Shown: one piece after another, positions 1 through 11,241 of the stretch
Numbering within the stretch: position 1 is the stretch's first letter
How the letters are laid out: each line of letters starts with the position of its first letter
From: Enoplolaimus lenunculus
Lineage: Eukaryota > Nematoda > Enoplea > Enoplida > Thoracostomopsidae
Reading direction: 5' to 3'
NCBI GenBank assembly: GCA_030248215.1
Contig: JASANG010000406.1
Location: forward strand, 62,001 to 126,000
Length of the DNA stretch: 64,000 bases
The notes under the pieces: generated by a model
The model's database searches: none
What the model saw: the letters and a program-made list of their open reading frames with translations, nothing else
What the model was told of the DNA's origin: nothing
Translations under genes and position numbers: made by a program

Positions 1-728
1 CATGCAGGCCACGTTTCAAATGAATCAAGACGCGCTTGATATGTTGACATATGTCGGGTGACAGGAGGACGGACAAATATTCCAAGCGACTCAAATTCTT
101 CCGTTGAATTCAGGGTGCGATCTTGGACATTACGTGCTGTTACCACAACGCTGCATGGCTCAACAGTGCGCCCTACACCCGAGGTTGGACCAATCGTTTC
201 TCCACTAGGTGTCACAGCTGTCACTGTCACTACAGACTGGGGGACAGCACCAGTTCGTGATGAGGTGTTCGAAGTTTCTTCAGCAACTGTATTTTCAAAA
301 CGATTAGGTGGACGGTTTTGACTATTATTAGCTGTCAATTGGCTCCGAAATGATTGCTGTTGAGAACGATTACGCTCAGTGGTATTATGCTCAATAGTTG
401 CTGCACCTGATGAGGTATTAGTTGAATTATCGGCTGAGGATGTTGCAGTTTCATCACTTACAACTGCAGCTGTGTTCGAGGTTGTTAGTTGCCGTTCAGA
501 AGCAGTTGTTGTCGTTGTTGTTGTTGTTCTCGTTGCTGAATTATTATTGTTGGACGTCACGTGTGATCCGTCTGCACGATGTATATCATTCCAACTAATT
601 GTTGTTATCGGTAAGTTGCATACTTCCTCACCATACATAAACGGACAATTTGGATACAATCGTAAATGCTCAAGTGCAACATCGTCGGACGGTCGCCACT
701 TTCGTAGATATGCGTGACAAAACGCGCA
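1..728 (-). CDS. IAP exon 7 (partial): BIR-C zinc half, long linker, start of BIR-D
   Basis: The acceptor is ttattacag. It encodes CAFCHAYLRKWRPSDDVALE then HLRLYPNCPF, then about 195 Thr/Ser/Asn-rich residues with a short Thr run, then LGIFVRPP and MSTYQARLDSFETWPA, the usual entry into a following BIR. The frame is open for all 728 nt to the window edge, so the exon is longer than shown. Confidence 0.92.
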
Positions 729-3700
729 CTGTAATAAAATCAATCACAAAAATAATGAAAACTCATTCGAATTTACGCAGTGTCTGTGCGGTTATGCCGG
801 TAAAGGTGCAACCGAATTTAAAAATACAAGAAATGGAACCGGAAACTCAACCTAATACCCGGATTTGCCTATTGAAACTGGAATACTGCTGTTGCAACCA
901 ACCTGGCCATAATATCAATATTATTTTACCTTAGGCGTGGTCTTGGTGGGTTCTTTTACACTCGAGGTGTACCGAATTTAAAAATGCCGGAACCGAAACC
1001 AGAAAGTGGAATAGTATTACCTGAATGATGTCCCAAACTCTATACTTACATCACACCCACCATTAGTCCAGGCTCATTCCACTTTTTTGTTCACCGACAA
1101 AGTTTTTTATATCCCGCTCTTTATCATTATAGCCATAATTAAGCTTGTCGAACCTTAATAAACAACTTGAAATTTGAGCCGAAATACAAGCAATCGGAAA
1201 ACGAAATAACGTTCATCATTAATATATGCTGCTAACTGTTACTAAAACGAGGCACATCGCGCAAACAATAATGTAAAATATCAACTCTGAATTAATGTTG
1301 AGTCACTCGGTTTCAAGATGCAACCGGATATCCCCATAAGGCTCGTGCAAAAGAAATACGATGCTACTGAATGCACGTAAATATCCCACTGTTTACCTTG
1401 ACTTTGTCACCTTTTCCAGCATAGTAAAACCCGTATCGCGCGAGCTCAGCCGGTGATGCACTTTGACAATCCCATGATTCAGGAAACGATTTGAGGCGAT
1501 CAATTTCCCGGTGCATATCCACAAGCGCATGCGCTCTAAAACGTTCAAACCGGTATTTATGACCAACTCAATACATCAAACGCAAGCTCAAAATCTGTCT
1601 CTCTTCAGTAGTAAAGTTTTAGTATTTAACATCAATCACGTCATTACTGATGCTGCCAGCGAAATGGCGGACCAAATTACAATAATATTTTGTTCACAAA
1701 ATATTTGACAAAAGTAATTCCAAGTGACGAATATTATGGTCCTGAATGAATAAACATCTATCCGACTGGTTGCCTCCAGGTTTTCTAACGGTACAAAAAC
1801 TCCAACGAAAACTGATGCAGTCTTTACTAGCACCCCTCAGTTCCACCATAACAACGCATTAAACGAAACACTACATTGGTACATCACAAACCCGTTTTGT
1901 TAAAGTGACTTACAACATACCTTGCTCTTGTAACAGAATCATTGTCAACAGGTTCTTGCGTCGAAGAATCAACTTCTTCGACAATCGGTATATTACCAAC
2001 AGGCTTACCAAGAATAAAACGACAATGTGGAAAGAACCGAGAATGTTCCTGGGCGATGTTATCACCGGCGACCCACTGTTTCATAGCGCCTTTGCAAAAC
2101 GCGCACTAAAACAAAGAATTATTAAAATAACACAGTGTTGTTAATTTGGTTGTCAACCAAGTGGCTTTGGGCCAAAGACTGTTTACACCAACACAAAACA
2201 CAATGTGAAGAACAACACTAGTAAACCTGACGGCAAACTGAGTAAAACAGTTACAAAACATCGCGTGCAGTCCGACATGGGGTGCAACCCAGGGTGCCAC
2301 CGGATATCCGGTTCCGGTTTAATATCCGGCAGAAGCCTATATCCGTATCCGGTTTCGGTGTCCTTTTGGGATTACATTTCCTGGGTGAGTCAAGAAGTTC
2401 AAGTTTTGATACGTTTTCAGCAACTTTTAATCAATGTATGCGAGCGAGGGTTTACTGCGTTTTTGCATTAAGCAATTTCAGTTTATCAGCAGCAATTGTG
2501 AAAGAGGACCCTATATCAACGACGGTTTTCCAATAATATATTTTTGCTGAAAACTATGTAAAAGGGTAACATTGGTCGCAGACGCAAATATACTTTTAAC
2601 ACACACACACTATATTCTTTGGCACACACTGGTTCTCAAACCCCTGAAAGTGCGAGGGTTACACTTCATGAGCCGAAAAATCTCCAATTATTATAAATGT
2701 TTGCCTAATTTCTATTGAATGCCCCAGTACAAACTACTCAGAGGCTTTGATTGCAGTATCATGCCTAAAAATTCAAAATTTGTAATATAAAAAATTTAGC
2801 ACAAATCAGAAAACAAAAAAATTAAAAACTAACTTTGACTTGGTCGCCTTTTCCAGTGTAATAAAATCCTTGTTTAGCTAACTCGTTAGGTGTTACGTTT
2901 GAATTCGGCCACGACTCCGTGAATGTTGCCAACCGGTCTTGTTCTTTTCTTAAATCCAAATCACGAAGTGAATTCCTAAAAATATAATAAACAAAACATA
3001 GTAATATAGCACAGGCATTGTATATACAAAAACTGATATACGAAATGGCATTCAGCAATGCTGAAGCTAAGAAATCCACGATTTTATGTATGAATGTAAG
3101 AAACATAATAGCGATCTACCCAACAAAATGCAAAAACATAAACTACATATTACAGATATGGTTGTTTTATGTACTTTTGTTTTGGTGCAGTAAGGGTTGC
3201 TCCAGCACAGTTAAGTAAAGCACAACCCTAACAGATTTACACTATTCAATAACTGAAAACTAAAAATATATTTTGAAATATTCCAAATTAGATTCCCGAT
3301 TCTGCTTGGACATTAAATAGAAGAGAAACACTAAAACACACACGGAATGGTAAAACAATAAGTTTACTCAAGGAACAACAAGTGCAAAAATCAAACTACA
3401 ACGGTATTACGGGATACATTATTATAAAAAGGAGTTACTGGAACGGGGTCAACGTTCTTATTTTTAAATTTTTATTAATTTTTGTTTAGTAAATATGTTT
3501 ACACAGCGAAACTCACTGGTTAACAATGCACTACAAACTTTGACGCGTTTTGTAAAATGAAAAATAATGCTAAAAACTTAATAAAAAGGAAAAACTCAGA
3601 TGTTAACCCTGTTCCAAAATCCCTTTTATTTATTATCTGTGCGCTGATATTTTGAAATTTTAAACTCGAGCGCGAAATTTCTATTTCTCACTCACCCCGA

Positions 3701-5905
3701 TGTTCGACTAGATCTACTTGGCTCAATGGCGGCATCCGTGCTCGCCAATCTGTCGCCAACTATAGCAGATGTTTGAGTATTATGCGTTCCAGGATTAGCT
3801 GACGGTCTATCAACGAAATGGACAGAATTACCAGAGTGGGAAGAACGCGGCTGATTTGAAACATCCTCGTCCCGTACTTCGCTGGTCGGCAATTCGAGAC
3901 CTTCAATGCTAGCGACAGTCTCAGATAGCAGCGTTTGATTTTGTTGTTCAATTGATGCGTCCGTGGGTATGTTGTCACACTGTGAGATGCAAACTGCTGG
4001 ACGTTTTGTGCTACTTTTTTCGCCAATCGGTTTTGTTTGACTAAGAGAAGTTGATGGTATTTCAACAGCAGACGGTGTATGATACCCAGAATTTGAGGAC
4101 GTACTCGACGTGGTCCGACTACCTTCGCAACTAGCAACCGGAGCTGGCTTAGACACACGAAGACAAAAGTCTACAAAATTAACAAAGAGATTAAAGGCTG
4201 AATTTTAAGCGTTAGAATTCACTGCTTTGAAAGTCATAAGACCTATCACCAACTGGTAATAGGTGCTACACCCATTACGGGCCCATGTCTCAGATGGAAC
4301 AGATTTAAACAACACAGTCACAGGCAGAATTAATTGCGCAAAACTTGTGACTGCGTCCATTACGTTTGCGTTCTAGCAACAAGCAATCGCGATCACAATC
4401 GCAGTTTAGTACGCAAGCGCAATTGCATTGCATTCTGCCCATGAAAGTACTTGAAACGAAAACGGAACTTAGACGTAAAAATACAGATTTTCAGGGATAT
4501 AACAGAAATACATAGAAAAATTACGAATAAGCATTCACTTCGTCGCCGGAACAGGAACAGGAAGCGGAGAAAAAATTGCAAAGAAATTACATCGCTGAAG
4601 TGAATTAATGCTAATTGACCCTAACGCAAGACGAAAATAGCTTATTTCATTACCTGTTACAGTTTTCCAAGCTAACGTATAAAAACATAGTTAGATATTA
4701 AAACATGACGAGTTTGAAGGCCAAGGCCAAACACATAATTGTGAAGTGAATATAGCTGTCTTGAAGCACAATTTCTTTAAAATAAATGTTAATTTTTATT
4801 TTTAAGCTTAAACTTCATAATAATTGTCAACAAACGGAGCAGCAACAGGTATTGAATTTTTGCAAGAATTTAGTCCGGAACACAAATTCCGGTAGCTCCC
4901 TGCAAAATTTTAAACCAAAATTAGCGCGGGGTAGCGGATAACGCAGAACCGCAGTCGTAACCGGGATTCCAACTGCAACATTACATCAATCTTACCTTGG
5001 GCATAGTTGGTCACAGGTATGTTGCCACTTTGCGATGGATGTAAAACAAACGGACAGTTTGGGCATCTTGATTTATGAACGGCAACAGCACGATCTTCAT
5101 ACGACCAGCCGCTAGCTTTCGTTCCACACCAAAAACATTTCACTTCATCGCCGCGTCCTACAAAAAATCGAATCAATCACCCCCCAATCCCAAAACAATG
5201 GATTGAACGTTTGCCAATTCCATTGCTTCTAGAATCCACAACATGAGGTTATAAAACCTCCCAAAATGAAATCATGGCTATGCCCCTGTAGCCTATATTC
5301 AATTTCTTCCTCAATCTGCAGTTATATGTTAATTAGAGGCATGTATACCAGGGTGTAACCGGAATTCCGATTCAAAACGAGTTCCGATTCCGACTCTGAA
5401 AGCACAATCAATCGGGATCATAATTTTGAAATTTTACTTTTAATTTTACTTGTTGTGATATGTTCCATAAACATTCTGTAACTTATCCATAATTGATTGT
5501 AAATTACGCTTTTACAGAACCTGACATCATTGCCAACTTGTTAATACAACCTATTGAGAATAATTTATTGTTGCCAGTCAACACACACCCTAAAATCAAC
5601 ATTATATTCAACAGTACAAATTATCCGTACAGCCACTAAATTTCTAGTTCCGATTCCGATTCCGCTTACAATTTCGGTATAAATATTTGCTGTTCCGCTT
5701 CCGCTTCCGGTATAATCCAGTTCCGCGTTACACCACTGATGTATACGTCGCATTTGTAAGTAGAAACAAGCCACCAACCTTCGTAATAGAATCCAGCTTT
5801 GGCCAATTTTTCACAACCAATTGGAACGACATCTGGCCAGCCGTATGTACGAAATGTTTCCAAACGATGTTTTTCGTAGCGCAGATCTGACGCCGCTGCC
5901 GTCAT
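1..5905 (-). CDS. Inhibitor of apoptosis protein with at least four BIR domains (5' part, 7 exons)
   Basis: Coding exons in order: 5905-5779, 5157-4996, 4170-3696, 2975-2834, 2105-1921, 1535-1397, 728-1; 1958 nt, about 652 residues, still open at the window edge. All junctions are GT-AG and phases agree (1,1,2,0,2,0). The start ATG at 5905 is the first Met after an in-frame TGA. BIR-A (residues about 13-82), BIR-B (266-330) and BIR-C (373-438) each carry the zinc set C-x2-C-x16-H-x6-C; a fourth BIR begins at the very edge with RLDSFETWPA. Ser/Thr-rich linkers separate them. The BIR folds are seen; caspase or adaptor binding is known for the family; a C-terminal RING, usual in such IAPs, would lie outside the window. 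Introns 729-1396, 1536-1920, 2106-2833, 2976-3695, 4171-4995 and 5158-5778 hold no other gene. Vertebrate XIAP and cIAPs have three BIRs, so the count here is high. Confidence 0.94.
729..1396. other. IAP intron 6: degenerate CCGGAA-type repeat fragments
   Basis: No exon seen. Positions about 805-1012 carry gtgcaaccgaattt and several ggaaccgaaacc motifs that match the ends of the hAT-like elements described elsewhere, but without recognisable paired termini. The remainder is unremarkable AT-rich DNA. Confidence 0.5.
1397..1535 (-). CDS. IAP exon 6: N-terminal half of BIR-C
   Basis: The acceptor gttttag was chosen because it alone restores phase 2; its polypyrimidine tract is weak. It encodes REIDRLKSFPESWD and ELARYGFYYAGKGDKVK. 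The donor is AAG|gtaaac, phase 0, at the same place as in BIR-B. Confidence 0.9.
1921..2105 (-). CDS. IAP exon 5: C-terminal half of BIR-B
   Basis: The acceptor is ttgttttag. It encodes CAFCKGAMKQWVAGDNIAQE then HSRFFPHCRFILG, completing the C-x2-C-x16-H-x6-C zinc site, followed by an acidic linker. The donor is GCAAG|gtatgt, phase 2. Confidence 0.93.
2290..2440. mobile_element. hAT-like MITE fragment in IAP intron 4
   Basis: It begins CAGGGTGCCACCGGATATCC and runs into gagtcaagaagttcaagttt...gatacgttttcagc, which matches, inverted, the interior of the element at 63078-63327. The opposite terminus was not found, so it is probably truncated. Confidence 0.55.
2834..2975 (-). CDS. IAP exon 4: N-terminal half of BIR-B
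   Basis: The acceptor is tatttttag and the donor AAA|gttagt, phase 0. It encodes EQDRLATFTESWP and ELAKQGFYYTGKGDQVK, the classic front half of a BIR, and is joined to the next exon at ...VK|CAFC. Confidence 0.93.
3696..4170 (-). CDS. IAP exon 3: Ser/Thr-rich linker
   Basis: 475 nt between acceptor ttttgtag and donor TCGGG|gtgagt, phase 2. It encodes about 158 low-complexity, Ser/Thr/Asn-rich residues (for example SRTTSSTSSNSGYHTPSA) with no recognised domain. It links BIR-A to BIR-B and is probably disordered. Confidence 0.88.
4996..5157 (-). CDS. IAP exon 2: C-terminal half of BIR-A
   Basis: The acceptor is tttttgtag. It encodes RGDEVKCFWCGTK ... VHKSRCPNCPFVL with the zinc ligands in C-x2-C-x16-H-x6-C order. 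It ends CAAG|gtaaga, phase 1. This intron sits just before RGDEVK, upstream of the position used in BIR-B and BIR-C. Confidence 0.93.
5349..5738. mobile_element. hAT-like MITE (390 bp) with 8-bp target duplication, IAP intron 1
   Basis: Termini CAGGGTGTAACCGGAATTCC and ...CGCGTTACACCACTG, flanked on both sides by ATGTATAC (5341-5348 and 5739-5746). CAGGG termini with 8-bp duplications fit the hAT superfamily. The interior is rich in gattccgattccg repeats and has no coding capacity. Confidence 0.85.
5779..5905 (-). CDS. IAP exon 1: start codon and N-terminal half of BIR-A
   Basis: Starts at ATG 5905-5903, with an in-frame stop about 45 nt upstream. It encodes HRLETFRTYGWP followed by KLAKAGFYYEG, the first half of a BIR only about 10 residues from the N-terminus. 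The donor is GAAG|gttggt, phase 1; gttggt is unusual but the next exon fits it exactly. Confidence 0.9.
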
Positions 5906-6050
5906 TGCTATTACAGCGATCGGGTAGTATGCAAATTGAGATCATAAAATAACGAACAATGATTTGATACATTAATAAACATTACCAACCAATCCTGGTA
6001 AACCTGGGAAATTAAATCTGTATTTTAGTTGAATAAACGTAAAACCAAAC

Positions 6051-6372
6051 GGCCCATGGAAAGATCAGGGGCGAAACGTTTTTCTGCGGGACCAGAGTAG
6101 AGTAAGCTTAAGCTTTAGACTAATATTTTTGCTGGCCCATGTAAAGATCAGGGGCGAAACGTTTTTCTGCGCGACTAGAATAGAGTAAGCTTAAGCTTTA
6201 GACTAATATTTTTGCTGGCCCATGTAAAGATCAGGGGCGAAACGTTTTTCTGCGCGACTAGAATAGAGTAACCTTAAGCTTTAGACTAATACTTTTGCTG
6301 GCCCACGTAAAGATAGGGGCGGAACGCTTTTCTGCGGGACTTGAGTAGAGTAAGCTTAAGCTTTAGACTAAT
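6051..6372. repeat. 83-bp tandem repeat, about four copies, upstream of the IAP start
   Basis: Units begin with ggcccat at 6051, 6134, 6217 and 6300, exactly 83 bp apart. Each holds aaagatcaggggcgaaacg and agtaagcttaagctttagac. The unit equals the end of a dispersed element found singly near 16570 and 34676, so this looks like amplification of a transposon terminus. It is followed to about 6450 by degenerate cttagg hexamers. Confidence 0.9.
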
Positions 6373-7559
6373 TTTTGCTTGGCTTAGGCTTAGGCTTAGA
6401 CTTAGAAATAAACTTATTTTTATGCTTAGGTTTAGGATTAGGCTTATGAATATGCTTATAGACAGACATTTTGTAAACGTCCAGGGAACAAGCAAATTTT
6501 TGTTCTTATATCGGTTAAGCAGTGTTGTTGTTTTGTCAAAACAAATGAGGCTTGAGAACAGTGTTCGGTGACCAGTTGTCGGGCGACGAATTATCGTAGA
6601 TTCGTTTTGAACGCCATGTTTCTCATTAAGCCAAAATCGTAGCAGTATTGCAAATCAAATATACAGATAAATAGGACAGATAAAAACTGGATGCTCCCAG
6701 CAATCGTTAATAAGGACCAAGCCAGGTTATCTTACTCTTCAATCAAACGCGTCGTACTTAACAGCCGTAAATGCCCGTAAGAAATTTCTGTAAAACAGCA
6801 ACTAATACTCAAAGTTTAACTCTCAAGATGTTACTAAGTTTCACTAACTTAAATTTCATATCATCTGACAAACCGCAGCAGCACTGACGTATTCAACGAC
6901 TTGGACTGAATGAGGCCAGCGTCGAAAAATGACTAAAATGGCTCATTTACACTTAACACATCTAAGCCTTAGGCTTAAGCTCCCGGCTTAGGCAAAGGAT
7001 TAAACTTTAGCCAATCCAGTTCCCAAATCTCGCCCACACCTGCGGACTAAAGTGCACAATAGCCAATATTGCGCCTTAAGACAGAATATTCAAACCGCAA
7101 CCATTGGCTCAACAATACCGCGTGTTTAAGCTAATACTAAATTTACACGATTTGAAGGGGTCACACCCCCTTTGACCCTCATCTCGATACTCTCCCAAAC
7201 GCAGTTTTTGCCTTCAAGGCAAACGTTTTAGATATAATTAAAATGAAGAAAAAATACGATAGCATCCACACTATTAAAAACCAACAGTTGTTGTTTCAAA
7301 AATGCTCTACAGACTAAATTACTTTTATACGCTACACAATACATGCGCAAATGCACTAAAATTTCAAACTAAAATTTCAAGCAAATTTTCAATTTCACAC
7401 ATATGAGCAGTAGTTTATTTAACAGATACTATAAAGGATACAAATTTCAAAGTACAATATCATACATGAATATATTTATATAAATATATATGGTACAGAA
7501 TAAGGAAGAATATCAGAATGCCCCCAAAACTGCATAATTGTGCCGGATTTTGCAGGCTT

Positions 7560-7745
7560 TCAATCGGCAGGCTTAGGCTTTGATGCCAATGTAGACAACA
7601 GGGCCGCAACAGTAGTATAAGCATATTCCTAAGCAATAGCGTAGAATGAGCTTATACCTATTGGACTAACCAAAAAATTAGTCTAAACCATATTACTTTA
7701 TTGCACTCCACAGAAAAACGTTCCGCATCTGAGCTTTACATAGAC
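7560..7745. mobile_element. Reverse-orientation copy of the aaagatcagggg/TTAGGC-like element
   Basis: It reads gtataagcatattcctaagc at one end and cagaaaaacgttccgcatct at the other, the reverse complement of the ends of the elements at 34676-34845 and 16566-17045. No open reading frame. Confidence 0.55.
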
Positions 7746-8466
7746 CGGTTTAGCAAAGGCTCAATTAAACCTGACCGTTAACTAAGCACGAGTCCACTTT
7801 ATGTATCATACTGAAAGCATCGAAATTCTGTTGGTGGATGAATTTGTGGTTCATATACACAATAGGACCGCACCTAATCACAAATTAAGCAGTCGTATAT
7901 AAAGCCCTTAACAATAAATTGTTGTTACAAACAAAAGCACAACTCCGTTTTTTCTACCTTGCAGGAATATCCGAGTAGACCCTGCACTCTAAGCATTATA
8001 GATTCCTACATGGCTCTTATTCAATATCACAAGGTATCAAATCAATAATGTCGCATTATTTACAATCGCTAAAAAGGTTTACGCTCGATACACCCAAAAC
8101 GCCTGTCAAATCTGAGACAAAAAATTTACTGTACGAAGAAAAACAACACACAAATATAACAAACTCAACAAAAATATATTTTTAAGCCGAAATTCATAGC
8201 TTATGATAAAGAAAAATACACAGCACTAAAGCAATCAACTTATTGTTTTCACGTGTTAACAATAAGGGCTTGCCAAGCTTAACCCTAGCATTCCAGTCTT
8301 GAAACCGAAATTCTCAGCTTATGCCAAACAAAAATAGTAGAAAAAACTTACGGTTGCCTAAAATATTATTGCCATTATTAAATTTAATACATCGCTAGCA
8401 CATCGATCTGCGGTCCTTTTGAACTCAAATATGCCGAAGCGATTTATGCGGTTTATACTTAGCCAT

Positions 8467-8692
8467 TTAGGGTTGCGCTAGAGTTTACTGCGGCGGACGT
8501 CGCCGCCACGCCGCTGCGCGTTGCAAACAAAAATATAGGGCAAAATCTATTTGTTGGCGCTGAGGCAATTTTAAATAAAAAATTTTGCCTAACGCCACCG
8601 AATAGATTTTGCCTATATTTTTGTTAGCAACGCATCGCGCAGTGTTGCGGTGCGCGCCGGCGTCTGGCACAGTAAAATATTGCACATCCCTA
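8467..8692. mobile_element. Foldback element with long inverted arms
   Basis: The arm caaaaatatagggcaaaatc near 8527 is matched inverted by gattttgcctatatttttgt near 8606, and the GC-rich shoulders (ggcggacgtcgcc and gcgccggcgtctg) also pair, giving a near-palindrome of about 225 bp. No coding capacity. No target duplication could be read. Confidence 0.7.
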
Positions 8693-8739
8693 ATTGCGTC
8701 GCGATAATAACACATCCAACTGATTTTTCACAATTTGTA

Positions 8740-8751
8740 CCCCCCCCCCCC
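8740..8751. repeat. Poly-C run
   Basis: Twelve consecutive C on the + strand, unusual in this AT-rich region. Confidence 0.9.
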
Positions 8752-8904
8752 TTTTACACAGGAACCACTATAGAGGCGCATCGTTAATTATTTTACATAT
8801 ACATATACCACCATTGCAGTACGTATATATAATACATAAACTGAACCATATCAAATTTCACAAATTTCAGGTAAATACTGATAAAATAGCCAGCCAATGT
8901 TACT

Positions 8905-9060
8905 TTTCGGGGAGTAACATTATATTAAGCGTATTCCTAAGCCTACGCCTAAGTGTGGCAAAAATGTGTTCTTAAGTCTAAGCCTAAGCATAAGCAAAAA
9001 TGTAATCTAGAATCTAAACCTACCCTTTTATAGACACACCAGAAACCTAGACGCCCCAAA
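8905..9060. mobile_element. MITE with cctaagc-rich interior
   Basis: It contains ttaagcgtattcctaagcc at the left and cttttatagacacacc then gacgccccaaaag at the right. The same arrangement recurs at 58279-58446. No coding capacity. Confidence 0.6.
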
Positions 9061-9326
9061 AGAAATATGGGCAAAACAGTGTATATACGCTTACAATCAA
9101 AAAAGTCAACTAAAGTTCTGGCTTAAAGGCGTGTTTCGCCTAAACATTCAAATGCTGTATACATACTGTCTAAAAGCTTAAACGAACTCGATTTAAGCTT
9201 AACATAATCTAGCAGTATTTTACTTAAACTCATATTCAAGTTTAGTTAAGCTATAATTTAAGTTTAAGGTTTTTAGTAGAGGAAAATTTTTAATGGCTAT
9301 CCTTCCTCTGGCGATCGGCGTCGCTA

Positions 9327-9327
<1 letters not shown>

Positions 9328-9412
<85 letters not shown>
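9328..9412. repeat. (TA)n microsatellite, about 85 bp
   Basis: An uninterrupted TA dinucleotide array. Confidence 0.97.
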
Positions 9413-9415
<3 letters not shown>

Positions 9416-9878
9416 GGATTGGTGTGAACCATGTTAATTACTGCAACATATTATGTGGTCTTGTTTCTAACTTGACTTGTTTCAGCTAGGTTTAGTTTTT
9501 ATATATCACATAAACAAATTTGGCAACAACATCATTGGAGGGGGGAGCATTACCGCGTTAACCCTTTCTGGCCATGACCCTGAGTCTGGTTGCGTACAAT
9601 AAAGAACAAAAATAAAAATATATCAACGTATAATATAAATATATAAACATAGGAACTGCAGTTTACACAATCGTTTTGCACGTTTTAGTAAACATCGATG
9701 CTAAATCCATAAATACAGCATATTTACATCATATATTACTTATCAGTTCAGAAATGTTTGCCCATATTCTCAAATGTGTGAAGCACTTATTACCAGTTGA
9801 TGATTTGTTTTGTATGTTTCGAAACTGTGATTGCCTAAGATTCTAAACTTAACCGTTGGTCGCATTGGATTTGTCCTA

Positions 9879-10325
9879 CTGTAGTGACCCGAATAAGAGG
9901 AGGGGACTGATAGTTATTTGGCCTCTATAGAGGGTAACCCCCACCCCGTTATTAGGTTACGGATTATTTATTTTTAACCCGCCATCCGCCACCCTTCGTT
10001 ACTGATATATATCCAGTACTGCAACTATCCGTTGAATTAAACGTTTATTTGTCTTGTATCCAAAACTTGAGCCATAGTGCAAGGTTATACTTAGGAATGT
10101 ACTTTCAAAATTTAAGTACGCTTTAGTTTCGAACTCAAATTATTTGGTCATGGAGTCATTTATGCCCTACAATTAGGGATAATTAAAATTTATGGACTCT
10201 AATCAGGGTTTAGGGACTGTATCCGCTTACGGACTTTTAAATGGGATACGGACTTTCTATTGATTGGGAGTCAAAATGGGGACACCCTCTGATTACCCCA
10301 CACCCTCTTATTCGGATCACTACAG
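9879..10325. mobile_element. TA-flanked MITE (447 bp) with CTGTAGTGA termini
   Basis: The left end CTGTAGTGACCCGAATAAGA is mirrored by TCTTATTCGGATCACTACAG at the right, and both sides are flanked by TA, as for Tc1/mariner-type insertions. The interior is non-coding with tandem ggggac-like tracts. A second copy starts at 63951 and runs off the right edge. Confidence 0.8.
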
Positions 10326-11010
10326 TACTTACAAGCAGACAGAGTTTGAGATTCACAACTGCTACATCTCGTTTGTTTGATCTGTTACTAACTGGCAATC
10401 AACGCAGCTCACGAGCAGTGAGCAAACGCGAGCAGGAGAATGATACCAAAATATTAACGCATGCATACAGCGGACAAAGAATTTCAAAGCGCTGGTAAAA
10501 ATTTGTAATTCTTTACCCACCTACAATTTAGGCAACAATATACAAACACATGACGTTTACCCCTCTATTAGCCCGACGTTACTTTACTAATATAGAATAA
10601 CGGTTTGTTTTTCCATGCAACAGGATACAACCGGAGGTCTGCATTTGGACTCTGGCAGAAAATCGTGTTCCGTACCCGGTAGAAGCTTTGCCAGACGTTT
10701 TAGACAATTTAAATAGTGAAATATTTCTGCAGCAGGTTCGTTTGTAACTTTCAACCAATTGTTGAAGCTTGAATTGTAGATATTTCCTACACACCTACAG
10801 CTCTGGTTACTACGCACAGTTCCGAATACGGTTGCTCAAACATTATAAAAACATTAGGCTTTAACCATAGTATTTGAACGTCCGATCTGATACTGATCTA
10901 AGGTACTGAAATCGAATCCTTAGCGAATTTACACTCAAATTACAACGCGTTTTCTTTCTGAATATCAATCTGTCAATCTAATTGACGGCACCAAATTTGA
11001 ACTGCAAATG

Positions 11011-11222
11011 CTCCCAAATCGTTCCAGCGGTCTCACAAATCGTTCCAGCGGTCCCCCAAATCGTTCCAGCGGTCTCCCAAATCGTTCCAGCGGTCTCCCA
11101 AATCGTTCCAGCGGTCCCCCAAATCGTTCCAGCGGTCTCCCAAATCGTTCCAGCGGTCTCCCAAATCGTTCCAGCGGTCTCCCAAATCGTTCCAGCGGTC
11201 TTACGAAATCGTCCCAGCGGTG
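11011..11222. repeat. 21-bp minisatellite (about 10 copies) just 3' of the DNMBP stop
   Basis: Tandem copies of gttccagcggtctcccaaatc, differing at one or two bases. Because 21 is a multiple of three, several frames stay open. On the minus strand the copies would read as a heptapeptide ETAGTIW. It begins about 20 nt after the DNMBP stop and so probably lies in its 3' UTR. Confidence 0.95.
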
Positions 11223-11241
11223 GTTCGTTCAATTCACGATT

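Larger units (their letters stand above)
5906..11241. other. Interval between IAP start and DNMBP stop, no gene found
   Basis: 5.3 kb separating two minus-strand genes. No exon with BIR, SH3 or other recognisable coding pattern was seen on either strand. It contains an 83-bp tandem array, inverted-repeat elements, a TA array and a 21-bp minisatellite, listed separately. It must include the IAP promoter and the DNMBP 3' UTR. No clear polyadenylation signal was found close to the DNMBP stop. Confidence 0.6.

Noticed and set aside
9220-9432. Open frame of alternating Tyr-Ile
   Set aside because: Pure TA microsatellite.
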